A DNA stretch of 64,000 nucleotides. Source: Paenibacillus sp. MMS18-CY102. Its GTDB lineage: Bacteria; Bacillota; Bacilli; Paenibacillales; Paenibacillaceae. The notes beneath the pieces are model-generated. The model did not search any database, was not told where the DNA came from, and saw nothing but the letters and a program-made list of their open reading frames with translations. This document shows positions 17,100 to 26,057 of this stretch, one piece after another. The stretch lies in the NCBI RefSeq assembly GCF_009789195.1, contig NZ_WSTC01000005.1:62001-126000 (forward strand), read 5' to 3'. Every line of letters starts with the position of its first letter. Position 1 is the stretch's first letter. The position numbers and the translations under genes are program-made.

Positions 17100-18404
17100 C
17101 TATGGCTGGGATGAACCGGAGCTTTTTGCTTCATCCTTGCCATTTTGCCATTGTAATGCCAATATTTCTAGCCAATCGCCTGATCCAACACTATTCCTCC
17201 ATAATTGTTGCCAACGCTCTAGGCGCCGTGGCCAAGCCGGATCCGGCGTTTGGGAAGGTTTCCGGCTCAAATCATCCAGCCATTCCTTGCTCCCTCTCCT
17301 GCTTCCGCCAGCTTCTTGCAGCTGCCCTGGAAACTGCGTATATATGGGCTTGATCACTGGCAGGAGCCCGAACTGGTCGTATGTAGCCTGCTGCTCCGTT
17401 TCGCTAGCTATATGCTGCATCCAGCGGTTCAGCGCCTCCTCCTTGCCCTCGCTATGCGCCAACACAACAAAGCTGCGCCCGCCATACCAGCCGTGAGGAT
17501 AACCGACTCCAATTAGCGATTGAAGCTCTGGCGACAATTGCTCATAATCCGACCACCGCATCACAGCAGACAATATTTTGCCTTCAGCCAGCTTGTCCGC
17601 TAGATTCGGCTCATGAGATCGGCTGACCGTAAATACGGAACCGGAACCTTTTGCCAGAAAATCGAACCGTTTCAACGTTTCCTCGTCAAATGCCCCCAGC
17701 TTTTCTGTCCTTTGCCCCTCGATCCCGAAGGAATCAAGCCATGCAAGCATCTGCTCGCTCTGATTTTCCTCCCAATGGACGATTGGCACCTTCGGTGCTG
17801 AAGTGCCTGCCGAGACGGCGAGCTGAACGAATGAGCCCCAATTGCCCGGCACTCCTTTACTGGTCAATGAATCGAGCAATGGAAGGCTCCATACAGCAAC
17901 CAGTGGGTCTGCATCCTTGGGAACCCCCCACCAATAACCGTTCCAATTCACCGGCTCAACGAGCCCATCTAGCCATTGTGCTGGCAGGCTGGACATCATG
18001 TCATCCAACGGTTTCAAATAGCCTAGCACGGCGAACTCCCTAACCCATGCGTTATCCATCAATACGGCATCAGGCCCGCTCCCAAGCTGGCCATCTTTCT
18101 TCCATTGGGCATATGCCTCATCTTGCTCTATATTAGACAGCACGACAGTAATCGTTGGATTCTGCTCCTCAAATCGATCAACCGACCTCATCATGCTTTC
18201 ATATTGGCTTTCTGGCAAGGAAACGCTTACGTTAATCACTTGTGGCTCGCTTATTTTCTCTCCCGAAGGGGGCAGTACGGCTTGCTTGCCCCCTGGCTTC
18301 GAATCGGAGGCAGGACCAACAGGAAGCCTCAGCAGAGACAACAAGACAATGATGACCGCCACGAACGATAGGATTAACATCAGCATCGAGGATTTGCGAT
18401 ACAC
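17100..18404 (-). CDS. Membrane-anchored extracellular solute-binding protein, family 1 type
   Basis: A 434-residue protein with an N-terminal hydrophobic segment (about residues 7-27) and the shape of sugar-type ABC substrate-binding proteins: VSVSLPESQYESMMRSVDRFEEQNPTI, GPDAVLMDNAWVREFAVLGYL, WNGYWWGVPKDADPLV and SFVVLAHS. There is no Cys lipobox, so it would be held by an uncleaved anchor or released, unlike the usual lipoprotein in Gram-positives. No permease or ATPase gene is nearby, so its transport partner or signalling role is unknown. Confidence 0.75.
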   Translation of the reverse strand: MYRKSSMLMLILSFVAVIIVLLSLLRLPVGPASDSKPGGKQAVLPPSGEKISEPQVINVSVSLPESQYESMMRSVDRFEEQNPTITVVLSNIEQDEAYAQWKKDGQLGSGPDAVLMDNAWVREFAVLGYLKPLDDMMSSLPAQWLDGLVEPVNWNGYWWGVPKDADPLVAVWSLPLLDSLTSKGVPGNWGSFVQLAVSAGTSAPKVPIVHWEENQSEQMLAWLDSFGIEGQRTEKLGAFDEETLKRFDFLAKGSGSVFTVSRSHEPNLADKLAEGKILSAVMRWSDYEQLSPELQSLIGVGYPHGWYGGRSFVVLAHSEGKEEALNRWMQHIASETEQQATYDQFGLLPVIKPIYTQFPGQLQEAGGSRRGSKEWLDDLSRKPSQTPDPAWPRRLERWQQLWRNSVGSGDWLEILALQWQNGKDEAKSSGSSQP

Positions 18405-18488
18405 GGCTACCTTCCTTTCCTATTTTGTCGTATATTTGTAAAACGTATATCTCCATCATAGCAAACGGCAACGTTTGTTGTCTCTATT

Positions 18489-18526
18489 AAAAAAAGAAGG
18501 CGCACGCGCAGCCGCGTCCGCCTCCT
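18489..18526 (-). terminator. Intrinsic terminator after the PIN-PhoH gene
   Basis: A GC-rich stem (AAGGCGCACGCG facing CGCGTCCGCCT, one mismatch) sits 10 bases after the stop and is followed on the minus strand by seven T. Confidence 0.8.
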
Positions 18527-18535
18527 TATTAGCCC

Positions 18536-19867
18536 TTATAACAAATCCGCCGCCAGCTGTGCCAGCTTAGAGCGTTCGCCTTTCTCCAGCGTCATATGGC
18601 CACTTATGCCCTCTGCCTTGAACCTTTCGACAATATGGGTTAACCCGTTGCTGATGGAATCCAAATACGGGTGGTCGATCTGTTCGGGGTCCCCCATCAG
18701 AACGATTTTGCTTCCTTCCCCAACACGCGACACAATGGTCTTCACCTCATGCTTCGTCAGGTTTTGCGCCTCGTCAATAATGATGAACTGGCCAGGAATC
18801 GAGCGTCCGCGAATGTACGTGAGCGCTTCGACCTGAATGCTGCCAAGCCCCATCAAAATTTTATCGATATCGCCGCTTTTCTTCGTATCGAACAAGTATT
18901 CCAGGTTATCGTAGATCGGCTGCATCCAAGGCCGCAGCTTCTCTTCCTTCTCTCCTGGCAAATACCCGATATCTTTGCCCATCGGCACGACTGGACGCGC
19001 TATAAGCAGCTTCTTGTACTTATGCTCATCCTCAACCTTCAGCAGACCCGCAGCAAGCGCGAGAAGCGTTTTGCCAGTCCCTGCCTTGCCCGTCAGCGTA
19101 ACGAGCGGCACATCGTCATTGAGCAGCAGCTCAAGTGCCATGCGCTGTTGTGCGTTGCGTGCTGTAATGCCCCAAATCGCATCGTTGCTGAGATATAACG
19201 GCTCGAGCCGAACACCGTCTTGGCTAACCTTCAGCAGCGCTGATTTTGATGTTCCCATCTCGTCGCGCAGAATAATAAACTCGTTCGGATAAAGCCTGGA
19301 CGCAATCTGTAAGCTCTTGACGGATAAGAACCGATAGGTGTAAAATTCATCGATCACAGAAGGATGGACATGCAGCGTCGAGTACCCTGCATAAAGATCG
19401 GTGGCCGATACTGTCCGGTCAGACAAGTAATCTTGCGCCTCCAGCCCAAGCACATCCGCTTTAATGCGAACCAGCACGTCTTTGCTTACCAGTACGGTGT
19501 GGGCATTGGTGCCCTTCTCTAGCTCTTCCAAATGATAATTCAGTGCGACAGCCAGTATGCGATTATCGTTTGACATTTCACCAAACATCTCTTGGACGCG
19601 GACAAAGCTCCGGTGGTTCAGTTCAACCTTGAGCAAGCCACCGTTCTTTAATAGGATGCCCTCATGCAGATGCCCTTCCTCGCGCATCCCATCAAGCAGG
19701 CGCGAAACGGAGCGTGCATTACGGCCAAGCTCATCGGCGAGCCGCTTCTTAGAGTCGATCTCCTCGAGTACCACCGCCGGTATAATGACCTCATTGTCGT
19801 CGAATGCGAAGATCGCTTGCGGATCATGCAGCAGCACGTTCGTATCGAGCACGAAAATTTTTTTCAT
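18536..19867 (-). CDS. ylaK: PIN-PhoH ATPase, YlaK type
   Basis: A 443-residue fusion of an N-terminal PIN nuclease domain (KIFVLDTNVLLHDP, EIDSKKRLADELGRNARSVSRLLD) with a C-terminal PhoH ATPase (Walker A TLTGKAGTGKTLLAL, Walker B FIIIDEAQNLTKHEVKTIVSRVG, MGDPEQID). PhoH2-type proteins of this layout act as sequence-specific RNA-unwinding nucleases in mycobacteria; the role in Bacilli is open. The start is ATG 19867 behind AGGAGGG; a longer frame to 19987 has no site. It is divergent from the ylaJ-like gene, whereas in B. subtilis ylaJ and ylaK are adjacent. Confidence 0.9.
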   Translation of the reverse strand: MKKIFVLDTNVLLHDPQAIFAFDDNEVIIPAVVLEEIDSKKRLADELGRNARSVSRLLDGMREEGHLHEGILLKNGGLLKVELNHRSFVRVQEMFGEMSNDNRILAVALNYHLEELEKGTNAHTVLVSKDVLVRIKADVLGLEAQDYLSDRTVSATDLYAGYSTLHVHPSVIDEFYTYRFLSVKSLQIASRLYPNEFIILRDEMGTSKSALLKVSQDGVRLEPLYLSNDAIWGITARNAQQRMALELLLNDDVPLVTLTGKAGTGKTLLALAAGLLKVEDEHKYKKLLIARPVVPMGKDIGYLPGEKEEKLRPWMQPIYDNLEYLFDTKKSGDIDKILMGLGSIQVEALTYIRGRSIPGQFIIIDEAQNLTKHEVKTIVSRVGEGSKIVLMGDPEQIDHPYLDSISNGLTHIVERFKAEGISGHMTLEKGERSKLAQLAADLL

Positions 19868-19987
19868 CGCGGACCCTCCTGGCGCCGGAAATAGAACTGG
19901 TAACGAAAGGCATACATAACCATATTCAACTTCGGGCAAACTATGCAGCGACGACAAAAAGTGACTAGTGAAAGGTCTGGTGGCCAT

Positions 19988-20542
19988 ATGCGCTCGTTCC
20001 TCAGTTGCCTAGCGTCGGCGACAGCCATCTGCCTGCTGGTGGCAGGATGCGGCACCGTTGCACGCAACGAAACATCACCCTCTCCTCAGAATAATAATCA
20101 CGTCAAAGCTCAACAGACAGAGCCTAGAGCTAAAAAGATTAGCGATCCTAAGCAAGTAGAGGCTCATCTTGAAGCGCTAGCGAAAGGCATTAAGGGCGTT
20201 AAAAATGCTCATTGTGTCATCGCTGGCAATCTTGCAGTCGTTGGCATTGACGTGGAAAGTACGCTCGATCGAGCCCGGATCGGCACGATCAAATATTCCG
20301 TCGCAGAGGCCTTCCGCAAGGACCCTTACGGGATCGATGCGGTTGTAACAGCAGACATGGATTTGTCCCAACGGCTCAAGGAAATTGGAGCCGATATCCG
20401 GCGTGGCCGTCCGTTCGCTGGATTCGCGGAAGAAATGTCCGACATCATCGGCCGGATCGTGCCGCAGATGCCGCGGGATACGATTCCGCATGAGCCTGAA
20501 CCTGGCAAGGAAGATGGCCCTAAGATGAAGAAACACCTCTAA
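19988..20542 (+). CDS. ylaJ: YhcN/YlaJ-family sporulation lipoprotein
   Basis: A 184-residue protein with a lipoprotein signal peptide ending in the lipobox LVAGC (Cys about residue 21), a hydrophilic linker, then a YhcN/YlaJ domain (VEAHLEALAKGIKGVKNAHCVIAGNLAVVGIDV ... AVVTADMDLSQRLKEIG). Members are spore-membrane lipoproteins with a role in germination or outgrowth. ATG 19988 fits both the signal peptide and a GGTGG site. The upstream frame is open but has no support. Confidence 0.85.
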   Translation: MRSFLSCLASATAICLLVAGCGTVARNETSPSPQNNNHVKAQQTEPRAKKISDPKQVEAHLEALAKGIKGVKNAHCVIAGNLAVVGIDVESTLDRARIGTIKYSVAEAFRKDPYGIDAVVTADMDLSQRLKEIGADIRRGRPFAGFAEEMSDIIGRIVPQMPRDTIPHEPEPGKEDGPKMKKHL

Positions 20543-20568
20543 CCGCACCAAATTCATGAAAAGTACAC

Positions 20569-20601
20569 AAAAAGCCTAGCGATCACCGCTAGGCTTTTTT
20601 T
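20569..20601. terminator. Bidirectional terminator containing a stop codon
   Basis: AGCCTAGCG (20573-20581) and CGCTAGGCT (20587-20595) form a 9-bp stem with A and T runs outside. It serves the ylaJ-like gene from the left, and its right arm holds the TAG stop (20589-20591) of the small gene coming from the other side. Confidence 0.9.
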
Positions 20602-20825
20602 ATCGCAGCAGAAACTCGTCCATCCCAGTTCTCTGCCGCCCATTTATTATCTGTTTTGTTGCATGGCATACCTTTGATGCGTTCGCTTTCAAGCACAGCA
20701 CAACTGTATACGGCAGCCGCTGCAAGTTCGGCAGGCACCGCATGGCCAATCCCATGAAGAGTAACGAAAGATTGCTGCATGTTCGCGAACAACGATTCGG
20801 GCATTACCACGATCGGTTCGGCCAT
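20589..20825 (-). CDS. Small protein of unknown function
   Basis: A 78-residue soluble protein (MAEPIVVMPESLF ... AAIKKA) with an alanine-rich helical middle and two cysteines; I do not recognise the family. ATG 20825 lies 8 bases from AAGGGGG and is preferred over the ATG two codons upstream, which is too close. Its stop codon is inside the bidirectional terminator. A TATGCT/AGCATA inverted repeat (20863-20880) overlaps a TATACT -10-like sequence upstream. It follows the LCP gene by 77 bases. Confidence 0.6.
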   Translation of the reverse strand: MAEPIVVMPESLFANMQQSFVTLHGIGHAVPAELAAAAVYSCAVLESERIKGMPCNKTDNKWAAENWDGRVSAAIKKA

Positions 20826-20902
20826 CCGCATGACCCCCTTGTCTTCTGTTACGACCTGTGCGTATGCTTAGTATAGCATAGTCCACTTCATTCCTACTAC
20901 AG

Positions 20903-21973
20903 CTATTCGGACAATTGTGTGCGGAGCGCTTGACGGGTGTCGGCTAAGCTCTGTTCGTTGACGCGCACATAAGGGCTTACCCATTTGCCTTCAAGCGGCT
21001 TGAATGCCACATCACTGCGTCCCATGCCGAAATACGTGAACATAAATTGGCGCAGCTCCGATTCCGGAATATCCGTCCTCAAGTTGCCGCTTACCGCTTC
21101 GATTACCGATCCGATCTTCGTCGCTCCCCCGAGCGATTTCAGCCGATCGACGATCTCTCCAATCACTTCACCTTGCCGCTTATTGCGATCAAAATCGCTC
21201 GACATGTTTTTGCCGTCATTTGATTTGCGGTAACGGACAAAGTCCAACGCCTCGTCTCCATCCAGCGTATGGCGGCCTTTCGTTAGATTGATCGTCGTTT
21301 TATCCGCCTTATCGACGTAATGCATATCCATATCGACATCAACCTCAACGCCGCCAAGCGCATCGACCACATCAGAGAAGCCTTGGAAATTGATGATAGA
21401 CGCATATCCGATCTCGATGCCAAAGTACCTGCCGAACATCGTCTTCATCTCATCAAGCGCCTCGAGCCTAGCCTGGTCCTTATCTTTCGTATCCTTTAAT
21501 GCCTGGTGATAGAAAGCAGAATAATAGCTGTTGGCTTTGTGGCTTGCATATCCATTAATCTCAATTCTCGTATCGCGAGGCACAGTAACGATTGTCGATT
21601 TCTTCGTGCGCGGGTTCATCGCCGCAATCATGATGACATCGGTATTCATCGTGCCGGTCGCTACCCGTGAATCAAGCCCCAGCAGCAGAACCGCAGTAGG
21701 CTTAACTTTTACGGATTGGTCTGGCGGAACCGTTACTTTCTGGCCAGGAAGGGCAATCTCGCCAATGGCCTTATCTGCCTTGAAGTATAGGTCAACGACG
21801 AACCAACCGACGAATAATACGACAGCTACGACGAGAAGAAGAATGATTCTTCCCCAGCGAATGCGTTTGCGTTTCTTCATCGGTTTGCCCGTTTTAATCG
21901 GTTTGTTCGACTGTGCGCTCCCGGTTGCTCGCTTGTTGGAGGACCGGGGCGGCAGTGGAGTATTTGAATCCAT
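20903..21973 (-). CDS. LCP (LytR-CpsA-Psr) family wall polymer ligase
   Basis: LCP proteins transfer teichoic acids or other anionic polymers from the lipid carrier to peptidoglycan outside the membrane. The 356-residue protein has a Pro/Ser/Lys-rich cytoplasmic start, one membrane segment (ILLLVVAVVLFVGWFVVDL, about residues 42-61) and an LCP domain with LLLGLDSR, NTDVIMIAAMNP, IVTVPRDTRIEI, GGVEVDVDMDMHY and LDGDEALDFVRYRKSN, including the phosphate-binding arginines. GAAGGTGA precedes the ATG. Confidence 0.92.
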   Translation of the reverse strand: MDSNTPLPPRSSNKRATGSAQSNKPIKTGKPMKKRKRIRWGRIILLLVVAVVLFVGWFVVDLYFKADKAIGEIALPGQKVTVPPDQSVKVKPTAVLLLGLDSRVATGTMNTDVIMIAAMNPRTKKSTIVTVPRDTRIEINGYASHKANSYYSAFYHQALKDTKDKDQARLEALDEMKTMFGRYFGIEIGYASIINFQGFSDVVDALGGVEVDVDMDMHYVDKADKTTINLTKGRHTLDGDEALDFVRYRKSNDGKNMSSDFDRNKRQGEVIGEIVDRLKSLGGATKIGSVIEAVSGNLRTDIPESELRQFMFTYFGMGRSDVAFKPLEGKWVSPYVRVNEQSLADTRQALRTQLSE

Positions 21974-21999
21974 CGTCTGTCACCTTCAATCCATGTCGT

Positions 22000-22275
22000 T
22001 CAACTTTGATATCGAGGGTTGGCGGCAATGTCATTAACGAGCCCTTCAGCTGCCTCTCTATCGAAAAAGAAGAGCTTCGTGCCGCTCTCCTTCTCGATTC
22101 GAACATGTATCATTGTCGCATCCTCTGCTGAGACGCTGACGCGGACGACACCGTGATCCTCTTGCAGCACTTGCAGGAAAAAATCCCGCGTATCGAGGGC
22201 AGCCCGGTCATCCGGGCGCGCCTCTGCTACACGATCAATCTGTAACCAGTTAAAGAGAGCATCCTCGAGCTTCAT
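22000..22275 (-). CDS. Small cytoplasmic protein of unknown function
   Basis: A 91-residue protein (MKLEDALFNWLQIDRV ... NPRYQS) without membrane segments or a known motif; I do not recognise the family. The start at 22275 has AAGGAG 8 bases upstream. It lies between ylaH (37 bases) and the LCP gene (26 bases) on the same strand and is probably co-transcribed with typA-ylaH. Confidence 0.65.
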   Translation of the reverse strand: MKLEDALFNWLQIDRVAEARPDDRAALDTRDFFLQVLQEDHGVVRVSVSAEDATMIHVRIEKESGTKLFFFDREAAEGLVNDIAANPRYQS

Positions 22276-22312
22276 CCGATCCGATCCGCTCCTTGTCTCC
22301 GAACGGCACGCC

Positions 22313-22618
22313 TTAAGGCTGTCCGGTTTCCGTATTGGCCTCCGTCTTGCCATTCTTGTTGCGCAGCTTATCGTACAATTGCCGCCCACGAAGCATCAGC
22401 ATCATGATAATGGCAACTGACATGCATTGGATGATCGGCAGCTTGTCGATTTGTAGAACGAACAATACGAAAGCACCGATCATCATAATGATGTGAACGA
22501 GGACTTCCTTCAATATTGGCAGCCGTTGAACACGGAACACCGCGTTAAAAATGTAAAGGATACACGCCAATATTAAGACGTACGTAATGACCGGATGGTT
22601 GCTGAACCAATCCTGCAT
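22313..22618 (-). CDS. ylaH: YlaH-like membrane protein
   Basis: A 101-residue protein with three predicted membrane segments (VITYVLILACILYIFNAVF, LVHIIMMIGAFVLFVLQI, QCMSVAIIMMLML) and a charged tail. The order typA then ylaH is the same as in B. subtilis. The function is unknown. Confidence 0.8.
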   Translation of the reverse strand: MQDWFSNHPVITYVLILACILYIFNAVFRVQRLPILKEVLVHIIMMIGAFVLFVLQIDKLPIIQCMSVAIIMMLMLRGRQLYDKLRNKNGKTEANTETGQP

Positions 22619-22648
22619 CGCGCTAGACCTCCCTTAACTGAAAGCGCA

Positions 22649-24496
22649 TTAAACGCCAGCCTGCGCCGTTTTGCGTTGTTTCTCCGCACGCTCGCGCTCG
22701 CTTTTGTTCAAAATTTTCTTGCGAAGGCGAATCGTCTTCGGCGTAATTTCGCAATATTCGTCATCGTTCAAGTATTCCAATGCTGCCTCAAGCGAGAACA
22801 AGATCGGTGTTTTGAGCTTAACCGTATCGTCCTTGCCGGACGAACGTACGTTCGTAAGCGCTTTTTCTTTGCAAATGTTGACGATGATATCATTGTCGCG
22901 GTTATGCTCGCCGACGATCATGCCCTCGTATACTTCCATGCCCGGCTCCATGAACAAGATGCCGCGATCCTCAACACCCATCATGCCATAGAACGTTGAT
23001 GTGCCGTTTTCACTCGATACGAGCACACCTTGGTGACGTCCGCCAACTTGGGCGCCTGCCACTGGGCCGTAGCTGTCGAAAGCATGGTTCATGATGCCAT
23101 AGCCGCGCGTAAGCGTCAGGAAGTTCGTACGGTAGCCGATCAGGCCGCGTGCTGGAATGATGAACTCAAGGCGAACTTGGCCCGAACCGTTGTTGATCAT
23201 GTTCACCATATCCGCTTTACGCGAGCCCAGGCTTTCCATTACAGCGCCCATGTGCTCTTCTGGCACATCGATGATCAGGCGCTCGTACGGCTCGGATCTT
23301 ACGCCATCAACGTCTTTAATGATAACTTCTGGCTTCGATACTTGCAGCTCGTACCCTTCACGGCGCATGTTCTCGATGAGAATGCCCAAGTGAAGCTCGC
23401 CGCGTCCCGATACAACGAATGCATCCGGGCTGTCTGTCTCTTCTACGCGAAGCGCTACGTCTGTCTCCAGCTCTTTGAACAGGCGGTCGCGAAGCTTCCG
23501 GGATGTTACCCATTTGCCTTCACGGCCTGCGAACGGGCTGTTGTTAACGAGGAACGTCATCTGGAGCGTAGGCTCGTCAATTGTAAGGACTGGCAACGCT
23601 TCTGGATTAGCTGGATCAGCAAGCGTTTCACCGATGTTGATGTCCTTGATGCCTGCGATTGCAACGATATCGCCTGCGCCTGCTTCTTCTACTTCAACCC
23701 GCTTCAGGCCTTGGAAGCCGAACAATTTCTCGATACGGGCTTGCTTTACAGCGCCTTCGCGCGTCATGACTGCGATCGCCTGGCCTTGCTTTACGATACC
23801 GCGATTAACGCGGCCGATTGCGATACGGCCCAAGTACTCATTGAAATCGAGCAGCGTTACGAGGAATTGTAGCGGTTCTTCTACGCTCTCCGTCGGCGCA
23901 GGGATATGCTCAACAACCGTGTCATACAGGGCTTGCATGTTTTCGTCTTGTTTCTCTGGATCAAGGCTAGATGTTCCCATAAGCGCCGATGCGTATACGA
24001 CTGGGAATTCGAGTTGTTCGTCGTTCGCGCCAAGCTCGATGAACAGGTCAAGCACTTCATCGATAACTTCCGTTGGGCGAGCATTCGGACGGTCAATTTT
24101 GTTTACGACTACGATTGGCGTCAGATTCGATTCCAACGCTTTGCGCAATACGAATTTCGTTTGCGGCATGCAGCCTTCGAATGCGTCAACAACGAGCAAT
24201 ACGCCGTCAACCATTTTCATAATACGTTCTACTTCGCCGCCGAAGTCAGCATGTCCAGGCGTGTCCACGATGTTGATCAAGTAGTCTTTGTAGTTGATTG
24301 CCGTGTTTTTCGCTAGGATTGTAATGCCGCGTTCGCGTTCGATATCGTTCGAGTCCATCGCGCGCTCTTGAACCGCTTCGTGATCGCGGTACGTGCCGGA
24401 TTGTTGCAACAGCTTGTCGACCAGCGTCGTTTTGCCATGGTCAACGTGTGCGATAATTGCGATATTGCGAATGCTTTGTCTTTCCTTCATTGTCAT
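22649..24496 (-). CDS. typA: Ribosome-associated GTPase TypA/BipA
   Basis: Translational GTPase of the EF-G/LepA group that aids ribosome assembly and stress adaptation. The 615-residue protein has G1 [13 protein letters not shown]2 with ERERGITI, G3 DTPGHADF, G4 NKIDR, then domains II, III and V-like and the BipA-specific C-terminal domain ending with [20 protein letters not shown]. Several starts are possible; ATG 24496 has GGAG 6 bases upstream, while the TTG at 24508 precedes that site. Confidence 0.97.
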   Translation of the reverse strand: MTMKERQSIRNIAIIAHVDHGKTTLVDKLLQQSGTYRDHEAVQERAMDSNDIERERGITILAKNTAINYKDYLINIVDTPGHADFGGEVERIMKMVDGVLLVVDAFEGCMPQTKFVLRKALESNLTPIVVVNKIDRPNARPTEVIDEVLDLFIELGANDEQLEFPVVYASALMGTSSLDPEKQDENMQALYDTVVEHIPAPTESVEEPLQFLVTLLDFNEYLGRIAIGRVNRGIVKQGQAIAVMTREGAVKQARIEKLFGFQGLKRVEVEEAGAGDIVAIAGIKDINIGETLADPANPEALPVLTIDEPTLQMTFLVNNSPFAGREGKWVTSRKLRDRLFKELETDVALRVEETDSPDAFVVSGRGELHLGILIENMRREGYELQVSKPEVIIKDVDGVRSEPYERLIIDVPEEHMGAVMESLGSRKADMVNMINNGSGQVRLEFIIPARGLIGYRTNFLTLTRGYGIMNHAFDSYGPVAGAQVGGRHQGVLVSSENGTSTFYGMMGVEDRGILFMEPGMEVYEGMIVGEHNRDNDIIVNICKEKALTNVRSSGKDDTVKLKTPILFSLEAALEYLNDDEYCEITPKTIRLRKKILNKSERERAEKQRKTAQAGV

Positions 24497-24553
24497 CATC
24501 CACTCCAATTTCTCTTCTATAGGATATACCGGTAAACAATCGATGGGCGCGCT

Positions 24554-25039
24554 TTACCACTGCGATCTGCGCCCGCGTCCAAACGTTAGCCAAGCGCCGG
24601 CTCCGATTAGCAATAACGCGATCAGGTAGATGCTCCAGCTCGTGATCAGAATAAATCCGAACGAAACGGCTGTCACAACGCCTAAGCCTATCGCTAACTG
24701 CAGTGCCATTCTAGGCTTGAACGGTTCAAACGCATAGTATTCATACAGCCCGGCAGCAGGACCGAACAGCAGTAACGGCCAAAGCTGATGAAAAAACGAC
24801 CATCCAAACAGATTGCAGAACAAAAAGAGCAACCCGTATACAGAAAGTATGCCCGCTGGCACTAAAGTTGCCGTAGGCAAAAGCCTTCCGAAGTACAGCA
24901 CATGTAGCAATATGCCGCCAACGAGCAGCGCGACTGGCCATAACACGCTGCCGATAAAGCTGAAAAAGCCCATTTTGCCAAGCAGAATAACAAGCCCTGC
25001 TCCTAGCAGAGCAATTCCCGCATAATGTTGTCTAGACAA
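24554..25039 (-). CDS. Five-segment membrane protein, LiaF-type N-terminal region
   Basis: A 161-residue highly hydrophobic protein with about five membrane helices and no extracytoplasmic domain. The start (YAGIALLGAGLVILLGKMG ... LWPVALLVGGILL) resembles the LiaI/LiaF-TM region (DUF5668-like), but the LiaF C-terminal domain is absent. The start is a TTG behind GGGGGAGG. It lies 57 bases upstream of typA on the same strand. Role unknown. Confidence 0.6.
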   Translation of the reverse strand: MSRQHYAGIALLGAGLVILLGKMGFFSFIGSVLWPVALLVGGILLHVLYFGRLLPTATLVPAGILSVYGLLFLFCNLFGWSFFHQLWPLLLFGPAAGLYEYYAFEPFKPRMALQLAIGLGVVTAVSFGFILITSWSIYLIALLLIGAGAWLTFGRGRRSQW

Positions 25040-25183
25040 AAAGCCTCCCCCCGATCGTTCCGGTTACAATCGGTATCGATGCCTTCCGCATTCGACGAAA
25101 GACGACACGATCCCGTAACTTCTCGCAACCTCTAGTGTAATAGAACTGAGCGTAAAAAACCAGAGCAAACATGCGGTGAAACA

Positions 25184-25231
25184 AAAAGAAGAACGCCGGG
25201 CTGCCCGTTATGCACGGAGTAGCCGGCGTTC
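25184..25231 (-). terminator. Intrinsic terminator after terC
   Basis: GAACGCCGG (25191-25199) pairs perfectly with CCGGCGTTC (25223-25231), followed on the minus strand by CTTCTTTTTG. It closes the leftward TerC gene. Confidence 0.8.
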
Positions 25232-25245
25232 GTTCATCAGTTTGG

Positions 25246-25932
25246 TTATCGGAGTGCCGTTTTGGGGCGTGAAATAAGGCCAATAATCAATACGATCGGG
25301 ACGCAAAACAGTGGGATCGCGTCATGCATCGTCGACGTGCCATGATACAGCAATCGGCTAAGCCCTGGATCATTGACGAGCATTTCTCCAGCCGCATAGC
25401 CCAGCAATGCTGATCCTAGATAGACAAGCGGAGGATATTTGCGCAGCAGCGCCCCTACGAAGTGGCTCCCCCAAATAATGATCGGTATGCTTACAATAAT
25501 CCCCAATATAATAAGTACAGGCTCACCATCAGCTACCGCTGCTATTGCAAGCACATTATCCAAGCTCATAACAAAATCGGCTGCAATAATCGTCCGGATT
25601 GCAGCAAACAACGTCGCCTTCCTGGCTCCAAGCGGCTTGCCTTCCTCTTCCACCCCATTAAACGCGTCCCGAAACAGCTTGACCGCAATAATGCCAAGCA
25701 GCACGGCACCTGTCGCTTGCAAATACGGAATTTGCAGCAGCGTAACCGCGACGATTGTCAGAACGCACCGCAGCAGTACCGCAACAGCACTTCCCCACCA
25801 GACTGCACGTTTGCGCTGTGCCGGAGGAAGCTGGTTGCTCGCCATCCCGATTACAACGGCGTTATCTCCACTAAGCAGCATATTAATCAACACGATTTGC
25901 ATAAATACGATTAAGCTATCCAACTTGTACAC
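25246..25932 (-). CDS. TerC-family integral membrane protein (copy 1)
   Basis: A 228-residue membrane protein with the two TerC signatures, INMLLSGDNAVVIGMASNQL and FVMSLDNVLAIAAVADG, each with the membrane-embedded Asp-Asn. TerC proteins (YkoY, YceF, MeeF/MeeY) export metal ions, notably Mn, and help metallate secreted enzymes. The start is GTG with GAGGGG close upstream. Transcribed away from a second TerC gene 125 bases to the right; the two are paralogues with about the same length. Confidence 0.88.
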   Translation of the reverse strand: MYKLDSLIVFMQIVLINMLLSGDNAVVIGMASNQLPPAQRKRAVWWGSAVAVLLRCVLTIVAVTLLQIPYLQATGAVLLGIIAVKLFRDAFNGVEEEGKPLGARKATLFAAIRTIIAADFVMSLDNVLAIAAVADGEPVLIILGIIVSIPIIIWGSHFVGALLRKYPPLVYLGSALLGYAAGEMLVNDPGLSRLLYHGTSTMHDAIPLFCVPIVLIIGLISRPKTALR

Positions 25933-26057
25933 GCTCCCCTCTTCAACAGCTGTATGTCCAAATTGCCGCCAATATGAGAGGAATATATTTTGGAACGCTT
26001 GCTCGAAAGGCTCGTAAAGGAGAACATATTCTGCTCGCCAATTAGGAGGTACGTATC

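Noticed and set aside
23030-23872. 280-codon open frame on the plus strand
   Set aside because: It lies wholly antisense to typA, has no ribosome binding site and a composition set by the opposite reading frame.
25933-26057. Mn riboswitch (yybP-ykoY) between the TerC genes
   Set aside because: The gap is 125 bases shared by two divergent genes and I could not find the conserved core.
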